Source of the DNA: Semisulcospira habei
Lineage: Eukaryota > Mollusca > Gastropoda > Semisulcospiridae
Reading direction: 5' to 3'
Length of the DNA stretch: 64,000 bases
NCBI GenBank assembly: GCA_036245525.1
Contig: BTPG01000008.1
Location: forward strand, 34,178,850 to 34,242,849
Shown here: in pieces, positions 38,251-50,200 of the stretch
How the letters are laid out: every line of letters begins with the position of its first letter
Position numbering within the stretch: position 1 is the first letter of the stretch
Notes under the pieces: model-generated
Databases searched by the model: none
What the model saw: only the letters and a program-made list of their open reading frames with translations
What the model was told of the DNA's origin: nothing
Made by a program: the position numbers and the translations under genes

Positions 38251-41200
38251 GACGTCCACGACTGGTGAAGGGGCGAGCGGGGGGTCTGGCGGGCCGCAAG
38301 ACTCGACCCACAGGCCTGCGGGCTGGAGGAAAGCGCTGGGGAGCGACGCGGGTAGGCCACAGATCCTTATTCGACTCCTTGACGGACTGCCAGTGTGGAC
38401 CGAAGAGGAGTTCGCTGCCGACGGGGGCCCGGCGAAGCTGGTTCTTGATATCAACAGGAAGTGTACAGGCTTGTAGCACCGCATATCGACGCATGAGGTC
38501 GCAGTTCGCCGCCGCTGCCATGGCGTTAACGGAGGTATGGTAGGCTGCACAGTTACCAGAAACCGCCAAGTCTAGGATGTCTGCCAAAAGTGGGGCGATG
38601 GTAGGATTCCATGCTTCCTCAACGCGCCGAACTATGGCCTGTGTTGCTAAGTCCAAAAATCCCGCTGATGCAAGGGCAATTGCGATTGAGTGAAGCAGTC
38701 GGATTCAGGCCCGGGGTGAAGCCAGCTCGTCGGAACAGGCTGGCACAAGACAGCGTGGGGGGATCCACTGCCGGAAGCGGGCATGCGAAGGCTTGCGAAT
38801 GTCCGGCGTACCAACTCTGTCGGAACGCGATCGCCAGGTCTGCAGGCCACTTGTTGTCAGAAAAGAAGCCGGCGTCCCCGAGAGCTCCCTGAAGCAGGTG
38901 AGAGGAGAAGGCATCGCGAATGTCTCAGAACCCAGGAGGTTGTGGCAGGGACTTGAAGCGTTTAGCGTGAAGTTCGGAGTCCACAAACGCCGACGCTCTC
39001 TTCTTAGCAGGGGGAGAAGAAGGACAATCTTCCGCAGGTAGAGCAGCCGCGATGAGCCGAGCAGCTTTGTCAAGGGCGCGCATGGTCTCCGTCCTGTGAC
39101 TCAGTGAAGCTGGAGGAATCTCTGCATCTTCCTGTGACTGCGAGCGAGGGGTAGGGGAGGATTCCAGCCAGGCCGACACCGAGTCCTCCGGGGCCAGGCT
39201 GATGGCGTCATCCACACGAGCGGGAAGAAGTGAGGAATCGGGAGCCTTTGCGGGACCAACGGGCGCCATAGCTGTCATGGGGCGGAGTGGCGGAGAGGCT
39301 GTCCGGTGTGTTGGTCGGCGTCTGCTGAGACGACGAGGCGACCTCTGCGGCGCAGCGAAAGAGAGAGAGTCGGAGCGAGCGACGGTGGCGATCCCGCGGG
39401 GAACGGCTGCGGCGTGAAGAGCGGGAGCTGTGCGAGGCTGGTCGGGTCCGACGTGATTCTGGAGGGCCCCGCGAGGGCGACCGTCTACGACGATGGCAGC
39501 TCCGAGAAGAGGACCCACGAAAGGAAGAGTGAGGACTATCATGTCGCCTCGGCCCCACAGTACTGGTCCGCCGACGTTGACTCGCTACGCGTAAGCCATC
39601 TCTGCGTGCGTCAGTGTAAACACTCGTGTCCGAAGAGCTACCCGCGCGAGATCGGTAGCGGCGACCAGGAATCCGAAGAGGCGAAGGCCGTCGTCTCTCC
39701 GGGCTGCGTCTTGATCGTGGGCTGTCTCTAACTAACACAATGGAAGAGATCGGAATGCCTCCACTAACCTGAGATCTAGACGAGGATCGAGCCCTGGCCT
39801 CTGGTTCGTCCGTCCGTCGTGTCCCCACTCTGGGCTGTCGGTGGGTAGTAGAGTGGTCAGCTCTTGAGGCCGTGTCCCGGTGTAAGCGAGACTCGTGTGT
39901 CACCGTGTGACTACTTGTGCGTGGTCGTTCCCTCCTGTCATGTCTGTGCTCCGCCATGTGCTTCTGAACTGGTAGCGTCGTAGACTTGGTTGCCGACGCC
40001 AGTCCGGGGGGAAGGATCATAGTTGTCTGCCTTCTCCAGAGGTGTACAGACTGTAATCCCTTCCGCTTGCAAGGGTTCAGGATCAGGTCTCAAGGTCGCC
40101 ACGGTAAGGGTAACCTCAGTGGGGCCCTCCACGATAGTATGCGACTTGCCAGCTTTCTTTGTTCGGGACGCCTTAGCCACTGGTACCGGCTTGGTTCCCG
40201 TCTTGGTACTCCGCACCGGGTCTGTCAGTCGTTCCCTGACAGGAGTCGGTCGCTCTCGGTGGTAAAAGCCCAACAGCTGCGACCATCTTTCTTCCAGCCA
40301 TGGGGCGCACACCACACACGTATCGGTCGAATCGCAACCAGCACAGGGTAGGCAGACTGCATGCACGTCCGATGGCCACTGAAAGTCGCCACACAACGTG
40401 CAGGTACGAACCTGGTATCTGTAACAAGAGGGTACAATGAAGAAACGAGCGAGCGTGGCCTCCGAGGTCACGCAAAATAAAACGCGCGCGATGACGAAAC
40501 GAACCTCATCGAATTCGAAAGAGTACAGCGCGTGCCTACGCTCGGCGCTCCTTCCCACCCTAGAGCGCCGGTCGAGGGCATTCACCAAGATATTACCTGT
40601 CCATGGCGGCAAATGGTAGCAAACCCACGTCTCAGTCTCCACCGAAGTGGACCCACTGTCAGCCGGTTGCAGAAACTCGTCGCCAGTCACAACCGGCCAG
40701 GCTCCGAAGTCTCGTCACAGCGACAGTCGAGTGAGCTCGAAGTCCCAACAGCTAACTCGTCGGCAAGGGAGTCCCCAAGTCGATGAAAGAGAACCGGCCC
40801 AGCAGAGAGCACAAGCAGTCCCAGCCGTCTCAAGCTCCACAGTACACAAGTTCCAAGTTCAAAGTCCAAGCTCACAGTCACCAAGGTCAGAAGACCGGTC
40901 CAAGAACAAAAAACGCAGAGCACGAACAGACACAACCTTCCTAGTGCTAGCTAAGAACTAAACTGAGGGATGACGGGTATTCTCGTACCGGGTGGGAATA
41001 AGGGGAGACTATTCAGGCCATGACCTGGTCTATGGCGCCCCACTCCTGCCAACACCCCCTTATACGGACACAACCAAATTTTGGCTAAATTTAGGCTAGC
41101 TAAGGGCTTTTCCACAATGTCATACCATCGGTAATGTGTTTTGAGAAAACAAAGGGGAGGCAGACCGCATGGGTATCGCACGGCCATGGGAAATCACCAC

Positions 41201-44200
41201 ACAGCAGTGGGGTTGCGAACTTGGCAGCTCTGCAACACATATCAGACGTAAAAGGCGACCAGGCGTGGGCTCCCCGTGGCTCTGCCAAACGCGTTCACGC
41301 GTGTCGTACAATCAAACAAAAAGCACCCACGGTCGAAGCCACCGCCCGGCCACCAAGCGCCAGTCGAGGGCATGGACCGAGGCCTTAACTTGCCATGGCT
41401 GCAGCAAACTCCTTCACTGGCTCCCCATCCCCCAACGCATCCAATACAAGATTCTGTCCCTCTGCTACAAATCCCTGAACAACTATGTTCCTGCCTATCT
41501 CTCCAACTTACTCCATCCCTCCGCCTCCAACCCTCTCCGCCTTCACATCCCCTGCACCAAACTCAGCACTTTCGGCCCCAGCTCCTTCTCTGTATATGGT
41601 CCTTTCACCTGGAACACTCTCCCACTCTCTCTCCGTCATAAACACTCTCTCTCCTCCTTCCAGTCCGCCCTCAAAACTCACCTCTTTCAACAGTTCTAGC
41701 ACTAATAGCACCATACTCCTCACCCTAAGCTGACTGTCGTAATGTATTTGTGATACGTGAGTCATTGTCTAAAGCGTGCGCATGCATACGCGAGTTGTGA
41801 GTGCGCGCTTAGAGTTATAATTATTATAAGATAAGCACATTATAAATACCATAATTATTATTATTATTATTAACACAACAGGTTCTTAGGGTTAAATTGG
41901 TAAGCTAGGCATATCTTCCTAATAGTAATGTCATCAGGAATGTATTTTGAGAAAACAAATACTGTACCTCTAGCTTTGTAGTCAACCCTGTAGTAGAGAA
42001 TAGGACAGTTGCCTTCAGAGCGTGGTGCCTCCCAAATCAAGATGGCCTCCTCCGCAGCCACTGCCAGCATGACAGGCTGGCCAGGTCTCTCAGGAACATC
42101 TGTGGCACACAAAAACATGGTCAACTTCTGGTCGGAATGTAGGAATTGTTTTCACTGACAAACAATGGCACACAGAAGAAGCCAGGCAGTTTCAAATCTG
42201 ACACCATCTAAACCCTTCTTATCCTAATACACTTGCTTGAAATAAGTCTGACTATGATAGTTACAAGGGTGCTGCCAGAACAGCTTGGTGCCTGAGGCGC
42301 CAAACTATACTGGCACCACTCTTGAACTGACATGGCTGATCTGTCTTGTAATCTGTATTGTAGCCTTTAGAGGACAATGCACAAATTTAAAACAAAATCA
42401 AAGGTGCTGCCAGAACAGCTTGGTGCCTGAGGCGCCAAGCTATACTGGCACCACCCTTGAACTGACATGGCTGATCTGTCTTGTAATCTGTATTGTAGCC
42501 TTTATAGGACAATGCACAAATTTAAAACAAATTCAGCCTCAGGATGTAATGGGTTAAACATACAGTATTGACAAAAATGTGCTGGTCTGTGATTCTGGAC
42601 CTTACAGCTGTTGCAGCTGCAAAGCTGTAAGGTCCAAAATCACAGACCAGCACACAATTGATTACAATGACAATCCTAAACATACTCACCTCCCAGCAAG
42701 AGCCTCATCCTGGATGAAGCTCGACCCGACTTGCTGCGTGCCACACACTTGTAAACTCCAGCATCGTAGGGCTTGGCAGCTGTTATAGTCAGCGTGGCCT
42801 GACCATCCTCCGACAGCTCCTGCTTGACTCGACTGCCATCTGACAGCAGTTCCTCATTCTTGTACCAGACGGTGGAGTAGGGAGGGGGTCCTTCAAGCGC
42901 GCAGTACATGGTGATGGTGTCGCCGGTCTCGAAGGATAGATCCTGTAAACGCTGTCGGAACACTGGAATCGGTCCTGTCACTGTTGGAGAAAATGCAAAG
43001 TAATTATTCTCTAGTGGGTTATTCACTACATAAAACATAGAAAATGTACATTCCCTTGACATTGTGTTGCACTAAAAGCATACTGGTCCCCCATCGCCCC
43101 CCCCCCCCCCCTCCTCTGCCCCCTTTTAACTCATTCAGTGCCAGATGACACAAATTGTGTTTCTGGAATCTTTGTTGATATAACACCAACAAGCCCTAGC
43201 TTTCCCAGGAACATGGATTCAGAGTGGTGTTAGCAATAGGTATAGATCCTCATGAGCGCTCGCATTTGCGGGGGCTCATGAGGATCTATACCTCTTGCAG
43301 CTGGGTGGTGTTCAGACTTTCTCTGCACTAAATGGGAAAATATTGTTATGACTGATTTCTGGAATTAAAATGCCGTAGCTATATCCCATGATATCCAATT
43401 ACATTGGATTGGTTTCTTCCTTTACCTTCTTCTCCTGAAACTGATGATCTCCTGGAATCAACACTGTCTTGTCTCTGTGGCTCGTGAGCTTTTCTGGCCT
43501 GTTTACGCTTCTCCAGCCACTGAAGTTCTTTCTCCAGGGATGGGGGGATCTCCTCTTTGTCGATGTCTGCTGCCAGTCGACGCTCCTTCATCATCTTGTA
43601 TCTGAAAATATGGTACATGTACACATTTTTAAAAAATGGTCACTGAAATGTAGTACACATGTAAAATTAATTTTTCTCTAAAATGTATTTTTTCGAAAAA
43701 TACTTACCGATGACATGACTGTCAGGAAATAGTCTACTTGCTTACCAATTTTAGCCTAAGACCCAAAGGGTCCCCCCAGGAGGCTCTCAGGGATCCCTAA
43801 CAGAGATGAGAGTAGCCTCCCCTGCCCATCTGGTCACGTGCCCGGTGGTGTCTCCTTTAGCCAGTTGTCTACGGAGTTACCAGCGGCAAGCGGGGAGGAG
43901 GGAGGGACCTCCGAGTCATGTCATCGGTAAGTATTTTTCAAAAAAATACATTTTAGAGAAAAATTAATTTGTTTCCTCAAAACACATTACCGATGACATG
44001 ACTGTCAGGAAGAATGCCAAAAAGGAGGAGGGTGCCGCAGAATCCCTTTCAGAAACCTCATTAGGGACGAAGACGGCCCGTCACTCCTGATCACACACTC
44101 CCGACAATTTTAGCTAAGTGCATACCTAAGGCGCCGGGGGCGCCTGGAGGGAGTGCTGTGCCGCAGAGATGTCGCCCACCAGTGAGAGGTTGTCGCGCTG

Positions 44201-47200
44201 GACTGTCAGGTCGCGGAGGTAGAAGCGGGCAAAGGTGGTTTCGGCCCGCCACCCCACTGCAGCCACAATGTCCTTAACCGCGCAGTTGCTTGCGGCCATA
44301 GCGCGAACTTCATGGGCGCGTACCCTGAGGACCTCGGCTCCCTGTGGGGAGAGGTTGCGATAGGCGGACCGTATTACCCAGCGGAGCCAGGAGGAGATCG
44401 TTTGGGCAGAGATGTCAGTTCTGCCGGCGGTCAGAGGCAAAAAGAGACGAGTCCGTCCCCTCCGTACGGACTTGGAGCGACGCAGATAGATACGGAGTGC
44501 ACGCACCGGATCTTGCTGCCAAGTCTCCCGAGGAAGGTCGGGCCCTTTAAGCGGCCGAATAGCGATGACCTGAGGCGCCGTCAAGGGAGATCTAGTCTTA
44601 GCGAGAAAGGAAGGATCTGGGAGAAGCTGAACGGAGCCATCCACTCGGAACTGCAGGCAGGAAGGGCGAGACGAGAGCGCGTGGAGCTCGCTGACGCGGG
44701 CTGCCGTGGCGAGGGCCACCAGGAAGCAGGTCTTCCGAGTCACGTCCGCGAAGCTGGCCAGATGGAGCGGTTTGAAACGGTCCGAATTCAGCCAGGTGAG
44801 GACCCAGGGGAGGTCCCAGTGTGGAACGAGGGAGCGGGAAACCGGACGCTGCAAGCCGAAATGCGCCATAAGGTCGGCCAGGTCCTTGCAGGCGCCAGGG
44901 TCGGGACGGCCGAGGTGACGGTAGGTGTCGGCAATTATGGAGAGATAGCCACGGATCGTGATGGGAGCCAAACCTTGGTCTTGGAAGAGCCAGAGGAAGA
45001 AGTCCGCGAGCTGAGGGGTCGTCAGATCGACGGGGGAGAGACGACGGTCAGAGCACCAGGCAGGAAGCACTCGCCACTTTCCCTCGTAGACACGTCTGGT
45101 GGAAGGTCTGCAGGCTGAAGCGATAGCGTCCACTGCCGCACTCGAGAAGCCTCTAGCGGAGAGGGCGTGCCGCACAATTGCCAGGCGTGTAGGAGAAGTC
45201 GCTCGGGGCAGGGGTGGAAGAGCGGCTGGCGGGGCTGCTTGAGCATCGTGCGAGGGGTGGGAAGTGGAAGGGGCGGTTCCATGGCGAGACTGAGCAGGTC
45301 GGTGGTCCATGATCTGTCCCAGGAGAACAGGGCCACCAGGAGAAGGACTGCGTTGCACCCCCGGAGCTTGAGCAGGACTTAGGGGACCAGGACCGTCGGA
45401 GGGTAGGCGTAGGCAACTAGTCCGTCCCAAGAGATCGAGAGCGCATCGACCGCCCAGGCCAGCGGGTCGGGAATCGGGGAGACGAAGAGGGGAATATGGT
45501 GGTTCCACCTGGTGGCGAAGAGGTCGACAAGGGGAGTCTCCCAACGCTCGCAGATCAAGCGAAAGATGTCCCAGCGCAGGTGAAGAAGTGTGTAAAGAAG
45601 CTGTGTGAAGAAGCTGGCCCCGCCGAGAGAGGGAGTCTGCCAGAACGTTCAGGTGACCCGGAATGTGACGGGCTCGTAGGGAGATGCCACGGTCCTCGCA
45701 CCAGCGAAGGATGCAGAGGTCGGGCGAGCGGGTCCCTCCCTGCTTCTGTATGTAAGCGACGACCATGGAGTTGTTGGAGAGGACAAGGAGGTCCTGTGTC
45801 CGAAGATCGGGTTCCCAAGCGCGGAGGGCCTGCCAACCCGCATTCAGCTCCAGCCAGTTGATGTGCCGCGAAGCCAGGTCCTCGTTCCAGCGGCCGGCCG
45901 CATAGCGAAAACTCGGGAGAAGGTGAGCGCCCCACCCGGCGAGACTGGCATCGACGCAGAGAGAGAGACGGGGCAGTGGTAAGGTCAGGAGAATCCCGGA
46001 GCCGAGCCAAGAAACGTCCGTCCAGTGAAGCAGATGGGGCCGCAGCATAGGGGGTATCGGCACCAGGGTGGAGAGATCGCCGGAGGACGGTCTCCAGTGG
46101 AGGAGAAGATGCAATTGAAGAGGATGAGAGTACAGGGGAAGGAGATCTGCCGCAGCACTCATCAGGCCGAGGAGCTGGAGCCACACCCTGGCGGGGACAG
46201 CCGCTTCCTGAACTACCAGACGGGCGAGATTGGCGAGTTTCTGGATCCGAGGCTCGGGAAGACGCACTAGGTTGCGGTCGGTCACAAACTCCATCCCCAG
46301 GTGCACGAAGTGGCGAGAGGGAGTGAGGTCGGACTTGCCAGCGTTGACCAGGAAGCCGAGGCGAGATAACAAGAGGAGAAGCGCATCCCTGTCCAGGAGA
46401 AGAGAGGCCACCGACTGGTTCTGCAGAAGAAGGTTGTCCAAGTAGTTGGAGATCGGGCTGGAAGAAGAACGACGGGCTCTGGCTACCACGGCGTTCATGA
46501 TCTGCGTAAATACCCACGGGCTGAGGTTGAGACCGAAAGGGAGGGCCCGAAACTGGAAAACAGTCCCGTCGATGGCAAAGCGGAGGATTGGGACATGCAG
46601 ATAGGCATCGGACAGGTCCAGGCTGACGGCGAAGTCCATGGGCTGGACGGCAGCGCGAAGGGACCTGGCTGTCTCCATCCGGAAGGACGGGGCGGCGATG
46701 AACCGATTCAGGGCGGAGAGATCGATGATCGGCCTCCACTTGCCTCCAGGCTTGGGGACTACGAAGAGTCGGCTGTAGAAGGTGGGGGAGTCGTGGAAGG
46801 CGACGACCTCCGTAGCGGCTTTCTGGAGAAGAGCAGCAACTTCTCCAAGAAGGGCATCGGCCTTGGGCGGATCTGACGGGATCTCGGTCCACAGGGGGGA
46901 GCGCCGAAGTGGGGGCGGGGAACGAAAGGAGATGAGAAGACCGACTGAGACAAGGGAGAGGATCCACGGGTCGTCCGGAAACAGGGAGCGCCAGACGTCT
47001 CTGTGCAGGGCGAGCCTCCCGTCGACAGGCGACCCCGAAGCGGTCGGCGGAGGCGGAGGCGAGCAGAAGTCAGGGGGCCCTCCCACGCCCAGGGCGGCGG
47101 GCGGGCTTGGGCCAGGCCGGGACGGCAGGATGGGCAGAACGGGCATGACGGGCGCGGCCAGGACCGGGCGCACAGGAAGAGGAGAGAGGACGGGAGGCCG

Positions 47201-50200
47201 AGGCGTAGGCAGGGGCCGTCGCGGAGGGTCTGACAAACCGCAGGGCGCGACCCAAGGCCTTGCGGGTTGGCGGAAAGCGAGACGAGGGGGCGCTGGGCCA
47301 ACGGTCCTTGTTAGCTTCCTTCAGGGACTGCCAGGAAGGGCCGAAGAGGAGCGGAGCGCCGACCGGGGCCCGGCGGAGCTGGGATTTCACATCACGGGGA
47401 AGACCCGGGCAGGACTGGAGCACTACATCACGCCGCATCAGGTCACAGTTGGCGGCCGCCGCCATGGCGTTGACGGACGAATGGTAGGCCGCTCGGTTGG
47501 CTGCAACTGCCAAGGTGTGAAGATCCGACAGCAGGGGAGGAGCGGAGGGAAGCCAGGCCGCCTCGATACGGTTAATGAAGGCTTGTGTGAGGAGCTCCAA
47601 AAATCCGGAACATGCGAGGGCGTTTCGGACGAGTGAGGCGGTACGTTCCAGGCCGCGAGGCAGGGCACGGTTGAGCTGGGAAGAGCCGCCGGCGAGCACC
47701 AGCGCAGGCGGATCCACCGGAGGCGGCGAGCACGAGAAGGATTGCGAGTGGCCGGCGTACCAGGACTGCCGAAAGGCGATGTCGACACCGGAAGGCCAGC
47801 GGCGGTCGGAGAAGAAGTCCGAGTCGGAAGCAGAATCTCGCTGGAGGTGCGCAGACAGGGCGTCCGTTAGGTCGCGGAAGGCAGGCGGCTGGGGAAGTGA
47901 CTTGAATTTCTTAACCTGACGAGCAGCATCCACAAAGGCGGCCACTTTCCTCTTCAGCGGTGGAGAAGGTGGGCAGGAATCCGCGGGAAGGCAAGCCGCG
48001 ATGAGACGGGCGGCGTTGTCCAAGGCTCGGAGAGTCTCGCCACAAGGAGTGGACAGGGTAGCTGGAGACGCTGGATCATCCACCTGAGAGGGCGAACGGC
48101 TGCCGGACTCAAGCAAGGCCGACACGGAGTCCTCCGGCAGCAGGCTTAAGGTCTCTCCATCGATGGCAGGCGATGGCGGCGGAGAAGACCGAAGCACAGG
48201 AGGTAAACTGACGCGCGCAGGCGGCGGAGGAGGAGCCGAGGGGCTACGCTGATGCCGCCGCGGGGAAGTAAGAGGTGAAGGGCGTCGGGAACGATGAGAG
48301 CGTCGATCCCGATGGGAACTACTGCGCCGAGAACGAGGCGGAGTCCTGTCGTCTCTATGACTCCTATGAGAGGAGTGAGGTGAGGGGCGCCGAGAGGACC
48401 AGCGCTGCGGAGAACGGCTGCGCCGACGGGAGGCATAGGAGGAAGTCGAGCGAGAGGACAACGAATGCCGGGGGCTACGTCTCCTATCCACGCGACGAGG
48501 GCTAAGCCGACGGTCGACATCGTGGCGCCTGGAAGAGCGGGGATGGTCTCTTCTGTCCCGAGGAGGATAAAAAGGTGACAACTGTCGCGGTGCCCGGGGC
48601 TCAAGGAGGGGGGCACGTTGCGGGTTAGCAGCTGGGGCCGAAAGGCCACGGTGAAGGGTAGAAGGCGACGACGGTCGCGGTGCCCGGGGCTCATGGAGGG
48701 GGGCACGTAGCCGGCTAGGCGACTCGCCGGAGGAGTCAGCGGGCTTAGGAGGGGGCCAACACGTCTAGTAACAGGCGACAAAGGTCGCGGTGCCCGGGGC
48801 TCAAGGAGGAGGGCACAACTAGACGGAGGGTTCGAAAGGCCGACGCGTGTATCGACGAGCGACAAAGGTCGCGGTGCCCGGGGCTCAAGGAGGGGGGCAC
48901 GGAGCCGGCTTGGCGACTCGCCGGAGGAGTCAGCGGGCTTAGGGGGGGCCACAAGGCCCACCCACGCGTCTACTAACAGGCGACAACAGTCGCGGTGCCC
49001 GGGGCTCAAGGAGGGGGGCACAAAGCCGGCTTGGCGACTCGCCGGAGGAGTCAGCGGGCAAGGGCGGTGCGGACACCGTAGCAGGAATAGTCTTACCAGG
49101 CAGACGAGGCGTGCGTTTCTCCACTTCCGAGGAGGGGAGCTTGACTGGGTCCCAGCGTGCTGTGACAGGTCGCTCGCGCCGGTAGAACCTCCACAGCTCC
49201 GACCAACGAACCTCCGGTCACGAAGAGCAGACAGCGCAGGCGAGGTCCGAGGAGCAGCCAGAACACGGAAGACAGACTTCATGCCGGTCACTAGGCCACT
49301 GAAAGTAGCCGCACAGGGCACAGGTGCGCACTTGATAACTGCAACACAAACCCAAAGATGAAAGGCGACCGGTGGCGGGAACTAACCCGCCTACATAACT
49401 TCCGAACCAGGGAAACGAGTGAAGCTCACGACGAAACGTGGGAGAGAACCAAAAAAGTTCGAGACGAGACCGACGTCCGGCCCAGCCGGGCGAGACGTAG
49501 GCGGCGGCCGAGACGTTACCTTTTCATGGCGGAGCGCCGAAGCACAAACCACCGCGAGCAATGGAAGCCGAGAAGCAGAAGAAGGCCCCAGGCCCAGCTA
49601 ACAGCACGAGGCACAGACGAGGGCTAGCAGAGAAGGAGGCGACGCCAGAAGCAGAGACGAGAGGCTAGGCGAAGACAGGCCGGTAAGGACGGTCGAACCG
49701 TACACAGTCTACGAAGGGTCAGAGGCTCAGGTAAACGCGTGCGTACGCTAACAGCGAAGTAGACAACTGGCTAAAGGAGACACCACCGGGCACGTGACCG
49801 GATGGGCTGGGGAGGCTACTCTCGTCCCTGTTAGGGATCCCCGAGAGCCTCCTGGGGGGACCCTTTGGGTCTTAGGCTAAAATTGGTAAGCAAGTAGACT
49901 ATTTCCTGACAGTCATGTCATCGGTAATGTGTTTTGAGGAAACAAATAACATAATGATGAGCACACATATCTATATGTTTATATATGTATCATAATTATC
50001 TTGGATCACGCTACAATAACTGACCTTTCCCTCTCGGCTGCACTTAGTATTTCATCATCATCCAGAGCAGCTGCAGAGGAGCTGTCATCCACGGAACCAG
50101 CTGATCGTCTGTATCCCCGCACGCGCACTGTGTACTCAGGATCCTTCAGGGGCAGCAATCCAGAGTCTGGGCCCTGACCATAGCGAGACTGCCACTCATA

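Larger units (their letters stand above)
35808..38656 (-). pseudogene. RT-RNase H of inner DIRS copy A, with internal tandem duplication
   Basis: Frame 38656-36941 holds the end of the Gag-like region, a Pro run encoded by a 30-bp G/C homopolymer (38219-38249), RT motifs FVVPKLGGKWRPVIDLS, LDLSDAYLHV, LPFGLNLSPWVFTRIMDA and catalytic NYLDDLLL. Frame 37205-35808 continues with RNase H (LCVDASLTSWGAHLLP, VLSDNSTVVAYL, RSRHIPGHLNVLADSLSRRG) and the conserved post-RNase H block IIDLFATRWNHQVPLFVSPV. The end overlaps the recombinase frame by about 290 bp, the usual DIRS overlap. About 280 bp of RNase H region are duplicated (see repeat at 36622-37125). Confidence 0.9.
33634..41957 (-). mobile_element. 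DIRS-like tyrosine-recombinase retrotransposon, copy A (composite/nested)
   Basis: Minus-strand, sense to the host gene, in the intron between exons 11 and 12. The outer ends belong to one older DIRS copy (left terminus 33634-33700 with ICR 33895-33994; right terminus 41877-41957). Inside is a second, largely complete DIRS copy, about 34870-41153, whose right end reads catcggtaatgtgttttgag then aaaacaaa at about 41130-41154. This right end interrupts the Cys-rich ORF1 of the older copy just after ..HAVCLP. The inner copy holds ORF1, Gag-like SR-rich region, RT, RNase H and tyrosine recombinase, all with frame breaks. A LINE fragment (41404-41874) and an unclassified segment (33995-34395) are also inserted. 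Confidence 0.85.
43667..49946 (-). mobile_element. DIRS-like tyrosine-recombinase retrotransposon, copy B
   Basis: About 6.3 kb, minus-strand, sense to the host gene, in the intron between exons 8 and 9. It has non-identical outer ends, a shared inverted repeat of about 166 bp (43707-43872 and 49759-49924), an ICR, ORF1 with a short intron, an SR-rich Gag-like ORF, and a 1036-codon open frame covering RT, RNase H and tyrosine recombinase. It is the best preserved copy by frame, but the RT and RNase H catalytic Asp codons are mutated. No target duplication is expected or seen. Confidence 0.92.

Noticed and set aside
44126..47236. Bacterial integron/phage integrase island
   Set aside because: The tyrosine recombinase is fused or overlapped with RT and RNase H and bounded by inverted repeats and an ICR, which identifies a DIRS retroelement.
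47010..47636. Plus-strand Gly/Arg-rich ORFs over DIRS copies
   Set aside because: GC-rich antisense frames of the Gag-like and RT regions.
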